Shown in pieces: positions 1 to 6,051 of a stretch of 9,145 nucleotides of DNA (position 1 is its first letter; the number at the start of each line of letters is the position of its first letter). The stretch comes from Nitrosomonas sp. (GTDB taxonomy: Bacteria; Pseudomonadota; Gammaproteobacteria; Burkholderiales; Nitrosomonadaceae). Under the pieces are notes generated by a model, which ran no database searches, was not told the DNA's origin, and saw only the letters and a program-made list of their open reading frames with translations. Made by a program: the position numbers and the translations under genes. The stretch lies in the NCBI GenBank assembly GCA_021774205.1, contig JAJFJI010000364.1, positions 1 to 9,145 of the forward strand, read 5' to 3'.

Positions 1-428
1 AAAAAACCACGTTTGGAATAGTCGAGTAAAGCGGGGGAAAACTGTACTTGCTGCTCAACAATAAAGTCATTTTGTTGTAGTCGCTTGAGCAAGATGGGTA
101 GCGAGCTGTAGCCCAGACGTTTGTTGAAAGGACCGGTTCCCGGATAGTGAATGGCAGTACTGATACCAGGCTCAACACGGTAAGTCAGGGTGCTGGCGTA
201 GCGTGAAATCTCCTGAGCCTGCAGTCGGGACGTGCGCATCTCGTAGGCGATAAATATTGTCACCATTACTGGCAGAATAAGCAGTGTCAACCGGATTAAC
301 CGACGCCAGCGGGATTTGTGCCTGACCGGTTTGGTTAACTGGGTAAGGGAAATCTGTTTTTCCGTGAAGACGATGGGGACATGCTCCATAGATTGCATGA
401 CACTCATTTTGAACTCTTTTAGCGTCAT
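1..428 (-). CDS. Probable membrane-anchored peptidoglycan glycosyltransferase (GT51 / penicillin-binding protein-like), N-terminus only
   Basis: An open frame runs leftward from ATG 428 to the window edge (142 complete codons, no stop). A basic cytoplasmic head of about 47 residues (ending KSRWRR) is followed by one membrane segment (about 48-65, LIRLTLLILPVMVTIFIAY) and then an exported region with GISTAIHYPGTGPFNKRLGY, LPILLKRL and a final SPALLDYSKRGF. This combination resembles the region ahead of the transglycosylase domain in some proteobacterial GT51 proteins, where it leads into a PPYxEKxxAGL-type stretch. That part lies outside the window, so the catalytic residues are not visible and the assignment is from memory of the family. 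ATG 428 has no clear Shine-Dalgarno. The in-frame ATG at 407 is preceded by AAAGAG and may be the true start. An in-frame stop lies upstream of 428. It diverges from the rap1a-like gene and is unrelated to the oxidase cluster. Confidence 0.6.
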   Translation of the reverse strand, partial: MTLKEFKMSVMQSMEHVPIVFTEKQISLTQLTKPVRHKSRWRRLIRLTLLILPVMVTIFIAYEMRTSRLQAQEISRYASTLTYRVEPGISTAIHYPGTGPFNKRLGYSSLPILLKRLQQNDFIVEQQVQFSPALLDYSKRGF

Positions 429-457
429 GATTTTTAGCGACTTATTGCAAGGAACGC

Positions 458-486
458 ATTACAGCAGTTGATCAGAGCCTTGAAAA
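458..486 (-). promoter_or_regulatory. Candidate sigma-70 promoter for the leftward transglycosylase-like gene
   Basis: Read on the minus strand, TTTTCA (486-481, 4 of 6 to the -35 consensus) is separated by 17 bp from TGTAAT (463-458, 5 of 6 to the -10). A TGC directly before the -10 makes it an extended -10. Transcription would begin near 451, giving a 5' leader of roughly 23-45 nt depending on which start codon is used. Found by eye only. Confidence 0.4.
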
Positions 487-869
487 TAATCGATAAAAGA
501 AAATGTTTTATTATTTGATTTTTGTTGCTTAGGAACCTACTTGAAAGACCTTAATCGACAGAATTGTGGTTAGCTTTAATTTTTTTGATGCTGGAATGGC
601 ATCTAAAATGTCTTGCCATAAATTCTATGATAGAGATTAATGATTCGTTATTTTGCAGTAAAACAGATGCCTCCATACCAAGCGGTAGCCGATGTTCCGG
701 AATTGTTGATATCGATCATGACCATGTTTCTGAGTTGCTTCACTTTAACCCAGATTTTCCATTGGCTCAGACTTCTAATGTACTCATTCTGTGCGTTTCA
801 TCTGCAATCCTCCTGAGCTAAAGATAACCCGGGCAGTTCACTTGCTCTCTACAATCATTCAGTAGCGCT

Positions 870-898
870 TTGACTAGATATTTGCTTTTGCGTATAGT
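870..898 (+). promoter_or_regulatory. Strong candidate sigma-70 promoter for the rap1a-like/lipoprotein unit
   Basis: TTGACT (870-875) and TATAGT (893-898) each match the consensus at 5 of 6 positions and are separated by exactly 17 bp. Transcription would start near 905, about 86 nt ahead of the ATG at 991. This is the best-matching promoter I see in the window. A second TTGACA (944-949) with a poor -10 (TTTTAA, 967-972) lies closer to the gene and would leave almost no leader. Confidence 0.55.
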
Positions 899-911
899 TC
901 ATTTAAGCAAA
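881..911. repeat. Perfect 7-bp inverted repeat spanning the -10 box; possible operator
   Basis: TTTGCTT (881-887) is the exact reverse complement of AAGCAAA (905-911). The 17-bp gap between the arms is centred on the TATAGT box, so a dimeric repressor bound here would cover the -10 and the start site. The geometry suggests an operator but no regulator is known, and an AT-rich 7-mer repeat can arise by chance. Confidence 0.3.
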
Positions 912-990
912 AAGGGATGTTTATATTTTCCTGCGCCCCGGCATTGACATAGCGTTGCGAGTGAACTTTTAACGCCTAGAAGGAGAAGTT

Positions 991-1419
991 ATGAATATTT
1001 TTGTTCGTTGTTGGATCTATGTCACGATCGTTGTAGTAGGCAGTCTGGCGTTGCAATCTCAAGCCGCAACAAAAGATAACTTCCTGGCAAGGGACACTCA
1101 GGACGTCATCGAGTTATGTCAGGTTTCTCCAAATGACCCGCTTTATAAAGAGGCTATTCACTTCTGCCATGGCTACCTGGTTGGCGCTTTCCACTATCAG
1201 AAGGTGTTTTACAGTAGACCTGGATTCAGCCCTTTGGTTTGCCTTCCCAAGCCGAATCCGTCAGCCACCGAAACCATGATTGAAAATGTCAGTATGTCAC
1301 GCACTAAAATCATAACTGAATATCTCCAGTGGGCAAAAAACAATCCAGATTATTGGAAAGAGCCTACCGTTGATACGCTAATGAAATTCTTGATTGACAA
1401 ATTTCCATGCAAAGATTGA
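991..1419 (+). CDS. Rap1a/Tai-family secreted protein
   Basis: The 142-residue product begins with a signal peptide (1-25, hydrophobic core YVTIVVVGSLAL, likely cut after SQA). The mature part carries the family pattern: an ELC near residue 43, CHGYLVGAFHYQ at 59-70, VCLPKP at 83-88, and a C-terminal EPTVDTL...FPC. Four mature cysteines (43, 59, 84, 140) could form two disulfides, as expected for a periplasmic protein. Family founders such as Serratia Rap1a neutralise type VI secretion amidase effectors, but many homologues in Proteobacteria stand alone with unknown roles, and no effector or secretion gene is seen here. The start is supported by AAGGAG at 980-985, 5 nt before ATG. It is followed after 52 nt by the glycine-zipper lipoprotein, probably in the same transcript. 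Family assignment is fairly secure; immunity function is not supported. Confidence 0.72.
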   Translation: MNIFVRCWIYVTIVVVGSLALQSQAATKDNFLARDTQDVIELCQVSPNDPLYKEAIHFCHGYLVGAFHYQKVFYSRPGFSPLVCLPKPNPSATETMIENVSMSRTKIITEYLQWAKNNPDYWKEPTVDTLMKFLIDKFPCKD

Positions 1420-1471
1420 TTGGTATGGTTCGAATTTTCTTCGGCTTGATATTTCTACAGAGGTGATGATC

Positions 1472-1747
1472 ATGAAAAAGATGCTTCGTTTAATAATTGC
1501 AGCAGTAATGGTAATCAGTATATCTGGATGCGCTGGTATGACCGATACAGACCAGCGATTACTTACTGGATCTGCGGGTGGTGCAGCAACCGGCGCTGTG
1601 ATTGGTGCAATTGCTGGCAATGCTGGAATGGGTGCCGCCATCGGTGCGGGTGCAGGCTTATTAGGAGGGTTTCTTACGGATAAGCACGAGAAATCCAAGG
1701 AACGTGCTTACCAACAGGGTTATCAAGAAGGGCAGCGGAGCAATTAA
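1472..1747 (+). CDS. Glycine-zipper lipoprotein, small
   Basis: The 91-residue product starts with MKKM, a hydrophobic stretch and a lipobox ISGC, with Cys20 as the lipidated residue, so it should be anchored to a membrane on the periplasmic side. Residues about 33-67 form a glycine zipper rich in GxxxG/AxxxG spacing (GSAGGAATGAVIGAIAG and on), followed by a short charged tail (KHEKSKERAYQQGYQEGQ). Glycine zippers of this kind pack as membrane-inserting helices and occur in SlyB-like and YMGG-type outer-membrane lipoproteins. The role is unknown. I choose ATG 1472 because AGAGG at 1459-1463 is 8 nt upstream; ATG 1466 is too close to it, and the frame open from 1394 would put a non-signal stretch before the lipobox. 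It is likely co-transcribed with the Rap1a-like gene. Confidence 0.75.
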   Translation: MKKMLRLIIAAVMVISISGCAGMTDTDQRLLTGSAGGAATGAVIGAIAGNAGMGAAIGAGAGLLGGFLTDKHEKSKERAYQQGYQEGQRSN

Positions 1748-2013
1748 GCTACAGGTTCGATAACGTTTGGCTGGCTTAAGCATCATTCTGTAGCTGCAAT
1801 CGGTAATGTCATTGTTTATCTTTAAATAGGTTCTGGTGTCTGATGTGTCGCCAGGAAAAGTAGCAATGGATACAGGACGTCTCCGATCATCGGTCAGTAC
1901 GATCAGTAAACAATAAACTTTTCTTTTTGTGATCGCGGTTGGCTTTCTTCCTGCGCAGGTGAGTCATCGAATTGGTATTTTCTCTGGAGCAGGAAGTTGA
2001 TAGTAAATGAAAA

Positions 2014-2077
2014 CCATTTGTTTCAACTGCCTCAAATGGGCGCTTGTTGAAACGACTCCCTTTGGTTCATTTTTTTT
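2014..2077 (+). repeat. Two interleaved inverted repeats followed by a run of eight Ts
   Basis: CCATTTG (2014-2020) pairs with CAAATGG (2033-2039), and GTTTCAAC (2020-2027) pairs with GTTGAAAC (2046-2053). The arms occur in the order A, B, A', B', so the two stems are either alternatives or parts of a pseudoknot. A run of eight Ts follows at 2070-2077, with only a weak adjoining stem (TGAA-C/GTTCA). This could be the 3' end of a small RNA or the distal end of the lipoprotein transcript, but it is not a textbook terminator. Confidence 0.3.
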
Positions 2078-2212
2078 GACGCGATGCGACAAACCAGTGC
2101 TTGGCGGGTGCGGACTGGCGCATATGTTTCTATGGGGATATAGGAATTTTAACCAGTAATTTTAGAATATAAAAAAGCATTACCACTTTAGAAACAGGGG
2201 AATATTGCTATA

Positions 2213-2226
2213 AAAATCATGATTTT
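2213..2226. repeat. 14-bp perfect palindrome AAAATCATGATTTT
   Basis: The sequence is identical on both strands over 14 bp and lies about 300 bp upstream of coxB. It could be a dimeric transcription-factor site, but A/T-rich palindromes of this length can occur by chance in such DNA. Confidence 0.3.
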
Positions 2227-2247
2227 CCCTTGTTACGTAGAATGGGC

Positions 2248-2280
2248 CATGCTAAAATTTCGGCTCAATTTAATAGCATG
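2248..2280. repeat. Stem-loop of 12 pairs with a 2-nt bulge, upstream of coxB
   Basis: CATGCTAAAATT (2248-2259) pairs with AATTT-AA-TAGCATG (2267-2280). Seven outer pairs and five inner pairs are separated by a bulged AA, and the 7-nt loop is TCGGCTC. No T-run follows on either strand, so it does not look like an intrinsic terminator. It sits about 245 bp before coxB and could be in its leader or be a protein-binding dyad. Confidence 0.45.
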
Positions 2281-2524
2281 TAAAACTTATCTAATACTGG
2301 GAATCCTAAGTCGCGGATATTAATGAAATTCGGCTGATGAAGTTAAATTTTCCGCAACCTAAGTGTGGTTATAGCGATATAAGTAAGACAGATTTTCCTG
2401 GTGTTTGGCTGGCTAAAAAAGTTGACTAAAAATAGATAAAAAAACATTCAGGTTTGAATTTTCGTTAGCAATGTATGTTCGTACCGGTTATCGGTAAAAA
2501 TTTAATAATCAATGTGGGGGGTAT

Positions 2525-3355
2525 ATGAGTAGTAAATCAATAGTAACCCTGGCGGGGGTTTCCGCTCTCGCTTTGTACTCAAGCATGGCGGTAGGATCTA
2601 AGTATAATCTGCCCGAGCCGCAAAGTGTCATTGCAAAGGATATTTATGATCAGCATATCGTGCTTATGTGGATATGCTTGGTCATTTTTATCGGCGTCTT
2701 CGGCGTCATGTTTTATTCCGTATTAAAGCATCGCAAATCGCTTGGTTACAAAGCCGCTAATTTTCATCATAGCACCTCGGTTGAAATAGCCTGGACCGTG
2801 ATTCCATGTCTTATTCTTGTGGCGATGGCGTGGCCGGCAACTAAAACCGTGATCGCCATGAAGGATACGTCTGAACCTGAAATTACGATTAAGGCAACAG
2901 GCTACCAGTGGATGTGGGGTTATGATTATCTTCAAGGTGATGGCGAGGGAATTAGCTTTTACAGTAAGCTGTCAACCCCTCGGGCGCAAATAGAAAATAA
3001 AGAGGCGAAAGGCGAGAATTATCTGCTGGAAGTTGATAACAACGTCGTCGTGCCGGTTGGTAAAAAAGTACGGATGATTATTACCGCTAATGATGTAATT
3101 CATGCTTGGTGGGTACCCGCGTTGGGGATCAAGCAAGATGCAATTCCTGGGTTTATTCGTGATACCTGGTTTACAGCTGATACGCCCGGTATTTATCGTG
3201 GCCAATGTGCTGAATTGTGCGGCAAAGATCACGGATATATGCCAATAGTCGTTGAAGTATTGAGTGACGAAGACTATGCGCAATGGGTATCCAACCAAAT
3301 GGAAAAATCAGCTGCAGCATCAGAATCTGCTATAGTGGATGTGGACGAAGGATAA
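2525..3355 (+). CDS. coxB: Cytochrome c oxidase subunit II (CuA subunit)
   Basis: CoxB accepts electrons from cytochrome c at its periplasmic binuclear CuA centre and passes them to heme a of CoxA. The 276-residue product has an N-terminal hydrophobic segment that is probably a cleaved signal (about 5-24), two membrane helices (about 44-67 and 85-106) and a cupredoxin domain from about 118 on. The aromatic electron-entry patch is GYQWMWGYDY (126-135). The CuA ligands are all present: His193, Cys228, Glu230, Cys232, His236 and Met239 in the CAELCGKDHGYM motif. There is no fused cytochrome c domain, so this is a plain aa3-type subunit II rather than a caa3 form. The start follows a G-rich ribosome site. 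It is the first gene of the oxidase cluster, 126 bp ahead of coxA. Confidence 0.97.
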   Translation: MSSKSIVTLAGVSALALYSSMAVGSKYNLPEPQSVIAKDIYDQHIVLMWICLVIFIGVFGVMFYSVLKHRKSLGYKAANFHHSTSVEIAWTVIPCLILVAMAWPATKTVIAMKDTSEPEITIKATGYQWMWGYDYLQGDGEGISFYSKLSTPRAQIENKEAKGENYLLEVDNNVVVPVGKKVRMIITANDVIHAWWVPALGIKQDAIPGFIRDTWFTADTPGIYRGQCAELCGKDHGYMPIVVEVLSDEDYAQWVSNQMEKSAAASESAIVDVDEG

Positions 3356-3390
3356 GCATCTTTTTTGGACGGCATATAAGCGTGTTGCAG

Positions 3391-3419
3391 TATGCTTGCT
3401 GCATATCTCACGCAGTGAG
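3391..3419 (+). repeat. Two adjacent small hairpins between coxB and coxA
   Basis: TATGC/GCATA (3391-3395 and 3401-3405, loop TTGCT) is followed at once by CTCAC/GTGAG (3407-3411 and 3415-3419, loop GCA). Neither is followed by a T-run, so read-through is expected. They may mark an mRNA processing or stability site between the two subunit genes. Confidence 0.3.
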
Positions 3420-3481
3420 TGGGCCGTTTAATTTCTAGCAGTTAATGAAATTGGATAATAAGTACTAAGGAGATAATTATT

Positions 3482-5071
3482 ATGGCAGCAGTACATGGTG
3501 ACTTACACGGTCACGGACATGATGAACATATACCTAGCGGTATAATGCGCTGGGTGAAAACGACCAACCATAAGGACATTGGAACAATGTACCTGTGGTT
3601 TGCCTTTACTATGTTTCTGGTGGGCGGAACATTGGCAATGGGAATTCGGGCCGAATTATATCAGCCTGGCATACAAATACTCGAACCAGAATTATTTAAT
3701 CAATTTACCACCCTGCATGGTCTGATCATGGTGTTTGGTGCCATCATGCCGGCCTTCGTAGGTTTTGCGAACTGGCAAGTGCCAATGATGATTGGTGCGC
3801 CGGATATGGCATTTGCCCGTATGAATAACTGGAGTTTCTGGTTGTTGCCAGTTGCGGCCAGCTTGTTAATCGCTTCGTTTTTCGTGCCGGGTGGCGCGGC
3901 AGCCGGTGGTTGGACATTCTATCCGCCGCTTTCCACCCAAGGTGGTCTTGGCGTAGATATGATGATTTTCGCGGTTCATATCTTAGGTGCGTCTTCAATT
4001 ATGGGGGCGATTAACATTATTACCACCATTCTTAATATGCGCGCTCCAGGCATGAAGCTGATGGATATGCCATTGTTCGTTTGGACCTGGCTGATCACTG
4101 CTTATTTGCTGGTGTTAGTGATGCCGGTTCTGGCTGGTACAGTAACCATGCTGCTGACCGATCGTCATTTTGGCACAAGTTTCTTTAATGCCGCTGGTGG
4201 TGGTGATCCGGTTTTATTCCAGCATATTTTCTGGTTTTTTGGTCACCCTGAAGTTTATATTATGATTTTGCCTTCATTTGGCATTGTCTCTGAGGTGATA
4301 CCAACATTTTCACGTAAGCCATTATTCGGTTACTCATCAATGGTTTATGCGACTGCATCAATCGCAATCCTGTCTTGCTTTGTTTGGGCGCATCATATGT
4401 TTACCGCGGGGATGCCAACCGTTGGTCAGCTATTCTTTATGTATGCCACTATGTTGATTGCGGTTCCAACCGGCGTGAAAGTGTTTAACTGGACTGCTAC
4501 CATGTGGCGCGGTTCTATGACTTTTGAAACGCCGATGCTGTTCTCAATTGGATTTATTTTCTTATTTGTGATTGGCGGATTTAGTGGCGTGATTTGCGCA
4601 ATTGTGCCAATCGATATTCAAGTGCAAGATACTTACTACGTGATCGCGCATTTCCATTATGTGCTGGTTTCTGGCTCTTTGTTTGCAATTTTTGCAGGTG
4701 CCTATTACTGGATCCCAAAATGGACTGGTCGTATGTACAACGAAACATTGGGTAAATGGCATTTCTGGCTGTCCATGTTCTTCTTTAACCTGACATTCTT
4801 CGTTCAACATTTCTTAGGTTTAGCCGGAATGCCTCGTAGAGTTCCAGACTATGCACTGCAATTTGCTGATTTCAATAAGATCTCCAGTATTGGCGCCTTT
4901 GGGTTTGGATTAACGCAGCTTCTTTTCCTCTACATCATGATTAGTTGTATTCGTAGCGGTGAGAAAGCGCCTGAGAAGCCATGGGACGGTGCTACGACAT
5001 TGGAGTGGACGCACTTGCCAACACCGGCTCCATATCATAGCTTTGTAACTCCTCCTGTCATAAATAAGTAG
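3482..5071 (+). CDS. coxA: Cytochrome c oxidase subunit I, aa3-type (family A1)
   Basis: This is the catalytic subunit, reducing O2 to water at the heme a3-CuB centre and pumping protons across the inner membrane. The 529-residue product has the usual 12 helices. Key residues are visible: His79 and His392 (heme a), His390 (heme a3), His255, His304 and His305 (CuB), and Tyr259, which cross-links to His255 in GHPEVY. Proton-pathway residues are also present: Asp108 with Asn115/116 (D-channel entry), Glu257 in GHPE (branch point) and Lys333 (K-channel). The Glu in GHPEVY places it in family A1. The cytoplasmic N-terminus is His-rich (His5, 9, 11, 13, 16). AAGGAG at 3467-3472 lies 9 nt before the ATG and fixes the start. 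Confidence 0.98.
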   Translation: MAAVHGDLHGHGHDEHIPSGIMRWVKTTNHKDIGTMYLWFAFTMFLVGGTLAMGIRAELYQPGIQILEPELFNQFTTLHGLIMVFGAIMPAFVGFANWQVPMMIGAPDMAFARMNNWSFWLLPVAASLLIASFFVPGGAAAGGWTFYPPLSTQGGLGVDMMIFAVHILGASSIMGAINIITTILNMRAPGMKLMDMPLFVWTWLITAYLLVLVMPVLAGTVTMLLTDRHFGTSFFNAAGGGDPVLFQHIFWFFGHPEVYIMILPSFGIVSEVIPTFSRKPLFGYSSMVYATASIAILSCFVWAHHMFTAGMPTVGQLFFMYATMLIAVPTGVKVFNWTATMWRGSMTFETPMLFSIGFIFLFVIGGFSGVICAIVPIDIQVQDTYYVIAHFHYVLVSGSLFAIFAGAYYWIPKWTGRMYNETLGKWHFWLSMFFFNLTFFVQHFLGLAGMPRRVPDYALQFADFNKISSIGAFGFGLTQLLFLYIMISCIRSGEKAPEKPWDGATTLEWTHLPTPAPYHSFVTPPVINK

Positions 5072-5086
5072 GCAAAAGGGGCATGT

Positions 5087-5203
5087 ATGTCACAAGAAAC
5101 GGATTCAAAGCGCAGTAGACATGGCAATAAATATAGAACTGCGATATTTCTGTTAATAACGGTTGTTGCACTTTATTTAGTGGTTATTTTAAAAGAATGG
5201 TAA
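5087..5203 (+). CDS. Cytochrome oxidase small assembly protein (38 residues, one membrane helix)
   Basis: This 38-residue product has a charged head (MSQETDSKRSRHGNKYR) and one membrane helix (about 18-35, TAIFLLITVVALYLVVIL), ending KEW. A protein of this size and topology occupies the same place between coxA and ctaG in many betaproteobacterial oxidase clusters, where it is annotated as a small assembly protein. No biochemical role is established that I know of. AAAAGGGG at 5074-5081 precedes the ATG by 5 nt; the ATG at 5083 is out of frame and leads to a quick stop. Its stop overlaps the start of ctaG by 7 nt, which suggests coupled translation and supports it as a real gene. Confidence 0.8.
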   Translation: MSQETDSKRSRHGNKYRTAIFLLITVVALYLVVILKEW

Positions 5204-5745
5204 CGAGCACATCAAAATCCAACGTAACAATGCTGAAAAAATTGCTAATTTTTTCAGTGGTTATGTTTGCCTTTGGTTACGGTCTGGTGCCATTTTATGA
5301 GAAGTTTTGCGAAGTAACCGGAATCAATAATTTGCTGCAACCGGACATACTGGCTGATGATAACCAGGTGGATACGAATCGCTGGGTGACAGTGGAATTT
5401 GATGCCAATATCAGAGGCTTGCCTTGGCAATTCAAACCAGTGCAGTCCAGTGTTCGTATTCATCCGGGAGAGCCAGTCGACGTGATGTATGAAATAACCA
5501 ACAACTCAGACCGTGAAATTAACGGACAGGCAATACCGAGTTACAGTCCACGTTTTTTAGAAAGATATTTAAAGAAATTTGAATGTTTTTGTTTTACACA
5601 GCAAACACTTAAGCCGAATGAGACTAGACAAATGCCAGTACAATTTGTCATCGAACCGGGGTTGCCAGCTGATATTAATACAGTAACGATTTCGTATACT
5701 TTTTTTGAATTGCCAAGCGGCACTGCTCCAATTAAAGGTAATTAA
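5197..5745 (+). CDS. ctaG: CtaG/Cox11, copper delivery protein for CuB
   Basis: CtaG inserts copper into the CuB site of CoxA. The 182-residue product has a short cytoplasmic head, one membrane helix (about 13-33) and a periplasmic immunoglobulin-like domain. The conserved copper-binding cysteines are present: Cys38 just outside the membrane (FYEKFCEVTG) and Cys130 and Cys132 in the hallmark ECFCFTQQ. The later LKPNE...MPVQFVI stretch and the closing TISYTFF also fit the family, and the length is normal. ATG 5197 overlaps the stop of the 38-residue gene and has only a weak upstream AAAAGA, consistent with translational coupling. An internal Met at residue 12 exists but would remove the head before the helix. 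Confidence 0.96.
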   Translation: MVTSTSKSNVTMLKKLLIFSVVMFAFGYGLVPFYEKFCEVTGINNLLQPDILADDNQVDTNRWVTVEFDANIRGLPWQFKPVQSSVRIHPGEPVDVMYEITNNSDREINGQAIPSYSPRFLERYLKKFECFCFTQQTLKPNETRQMPVQFVIEPGLPADINTVTISYTFFELPSGTAPIKGN

Positions 5746-5756
5746 GGGGATCAGCG

Positions 5757-5966
5757 TTGAATAAAGATAGCAAAAAAAAGCCAAAAGCAACAATTCTGCA
5801 GGTCGCTAAAGCAGTAATGTCGGCTTTTATGGGTATCCGGCGAAAAAGTGATCACGAGTTTGATGCTGAAACGCTTAAACCTGCGCAAGTAATTATTGGT
5901 GGACTTATCGGTGGCGCGCTTTTTGTAATTGGTGTGATGTTAATAGTTAGATTGGTAGTAAGCTAG
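5757..5966 (+). CDS. DUF2970 family membrane protein
   Basis: The 69-residue product is a small inner-membrane protein of the DUF2970 family, which is found between ctaG and coxC in betaproteobacterial oxidase clusters and whose function is unknown. It has a lysine-rich head, the family-like stretch ILQVAKAVMSAFMGIRRKSD (13-32) and one membrane helix (about 44-67) after LKPAQVIIGG. Translation appears to use TTG at 5757, with GGGGA (5746-5750) 6 nt upstream. The next in-frame ATG (5817) would cut into the conserved stretch. It begins 11 nt after the ctaG stop, so it is in the same transcript. Confidence 0.8.
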   Translation: MNKDSKKKPKATILQVAKAVMSAFMGIRRKSDHEFDAETLKPAQVIIGGLIGGALFVIGVMLIVRLVVS

Positions 5967-6051
5967 AGAAGAAATTAATTATTCAGCATGATCAGTGTGG
6001 CTAGGGAATTGCTACGTAAAAATTGAATAAATCATTAGAAGGAGGATAAGA

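Larger units (their letters stand above)
429..990. other. Divergent intergenic region (562 bp) between the transglycosylase-like gene and the rap1a-like gene
   Basis: No convincing gene is present. It holds candidate promoters for both flanking genes (458-486 minus, 870-898 plus, 944-972 plus). An AT-rich inverted repeat lies at 484-516 (six pairs plus five pairs with a 4-nt bulge). A TTG-started plus-strand frame at 564-821 has no ribosome binding site and a composition unlike its neighbours, so I do not call it. On the minus strand a perfect AGGAGG (814-809) sits 7 nt before ATG 801, but that frame stops after five codons (MKRTE). It may be a relic gene start or chance. Confidence 0.6.
1748..2524. 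other. Gene-free 777-bp region upstream of coxB
   Basis: No open frame with a credible start and recognisable protein is present on either strand. The region contains several dyads: AGCTACAG/CTGTAGCT (1747-1754 and 1788-1795), interleaved inverted repeats followed by eight Ts (2014-2077), a 14-bp palindrome (2213-2226), a bulged stem-loop (2248-2280) and TACCG/CGGTA (2482-2486 and 2492-2496). A 12-nt direct repeat (1765-1776 and 2403-2414) brackets most of it. The coxB promoter should lie here, but the best -35 (TTGACT, 2422-2427) has no good -10 at proper spacing, so I do not call it. The coxB ribosome site is a G-run (GTGGGGGG, 2514-2521). Confidence 0.6.

Noticed and set aside
564..821. 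85-codon plus-strand open frame starting at TTG
   Set aside because: It has no ribosome binding site, starts at TTG, shows no recognisable motif and has an amino-acid mix like translated noncoding DNA.
1394..1471. N-terminal extension of the glycine-zipper lipoprotein to the upstream ATG at 1394
   Set aside because: It would overlap the Rap1a-like gene and place 26 non-signal residues before the lipoprotein signal. ATG 1472 has a good ribosome site and gives a normal lipobox position.
1378..1698. 106-codon minus-strand frame, proline/alanine rich
   Set aside because: It is the antisense shadow of the glycine/alanine-rich zipper, which reads as Pro/Ala on the other strand.
1747..1795. AGCTACAG/CTGTAGCT inverted repeat as terminator of the lipoprotein gene
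   Set aside because: The 33-nt loop and the lack of a following T-run do not fit an intrinsic terminator; kept only as part of the intergenic description.
1866..1917. Short ORF MDTGRLRSSVSTISKQ in the gene-free region
   Set aside because: Only 16 codons, with a marginal ribosome site and no family resemblance; frames this short are expected by chance.
2422..2450. Possible coxB promoter with TTGACT at 2422-2427
   Set aside because: No acceptable -10 hexamer lies 16-18 bp downstream (acattc, cattca or attcag).
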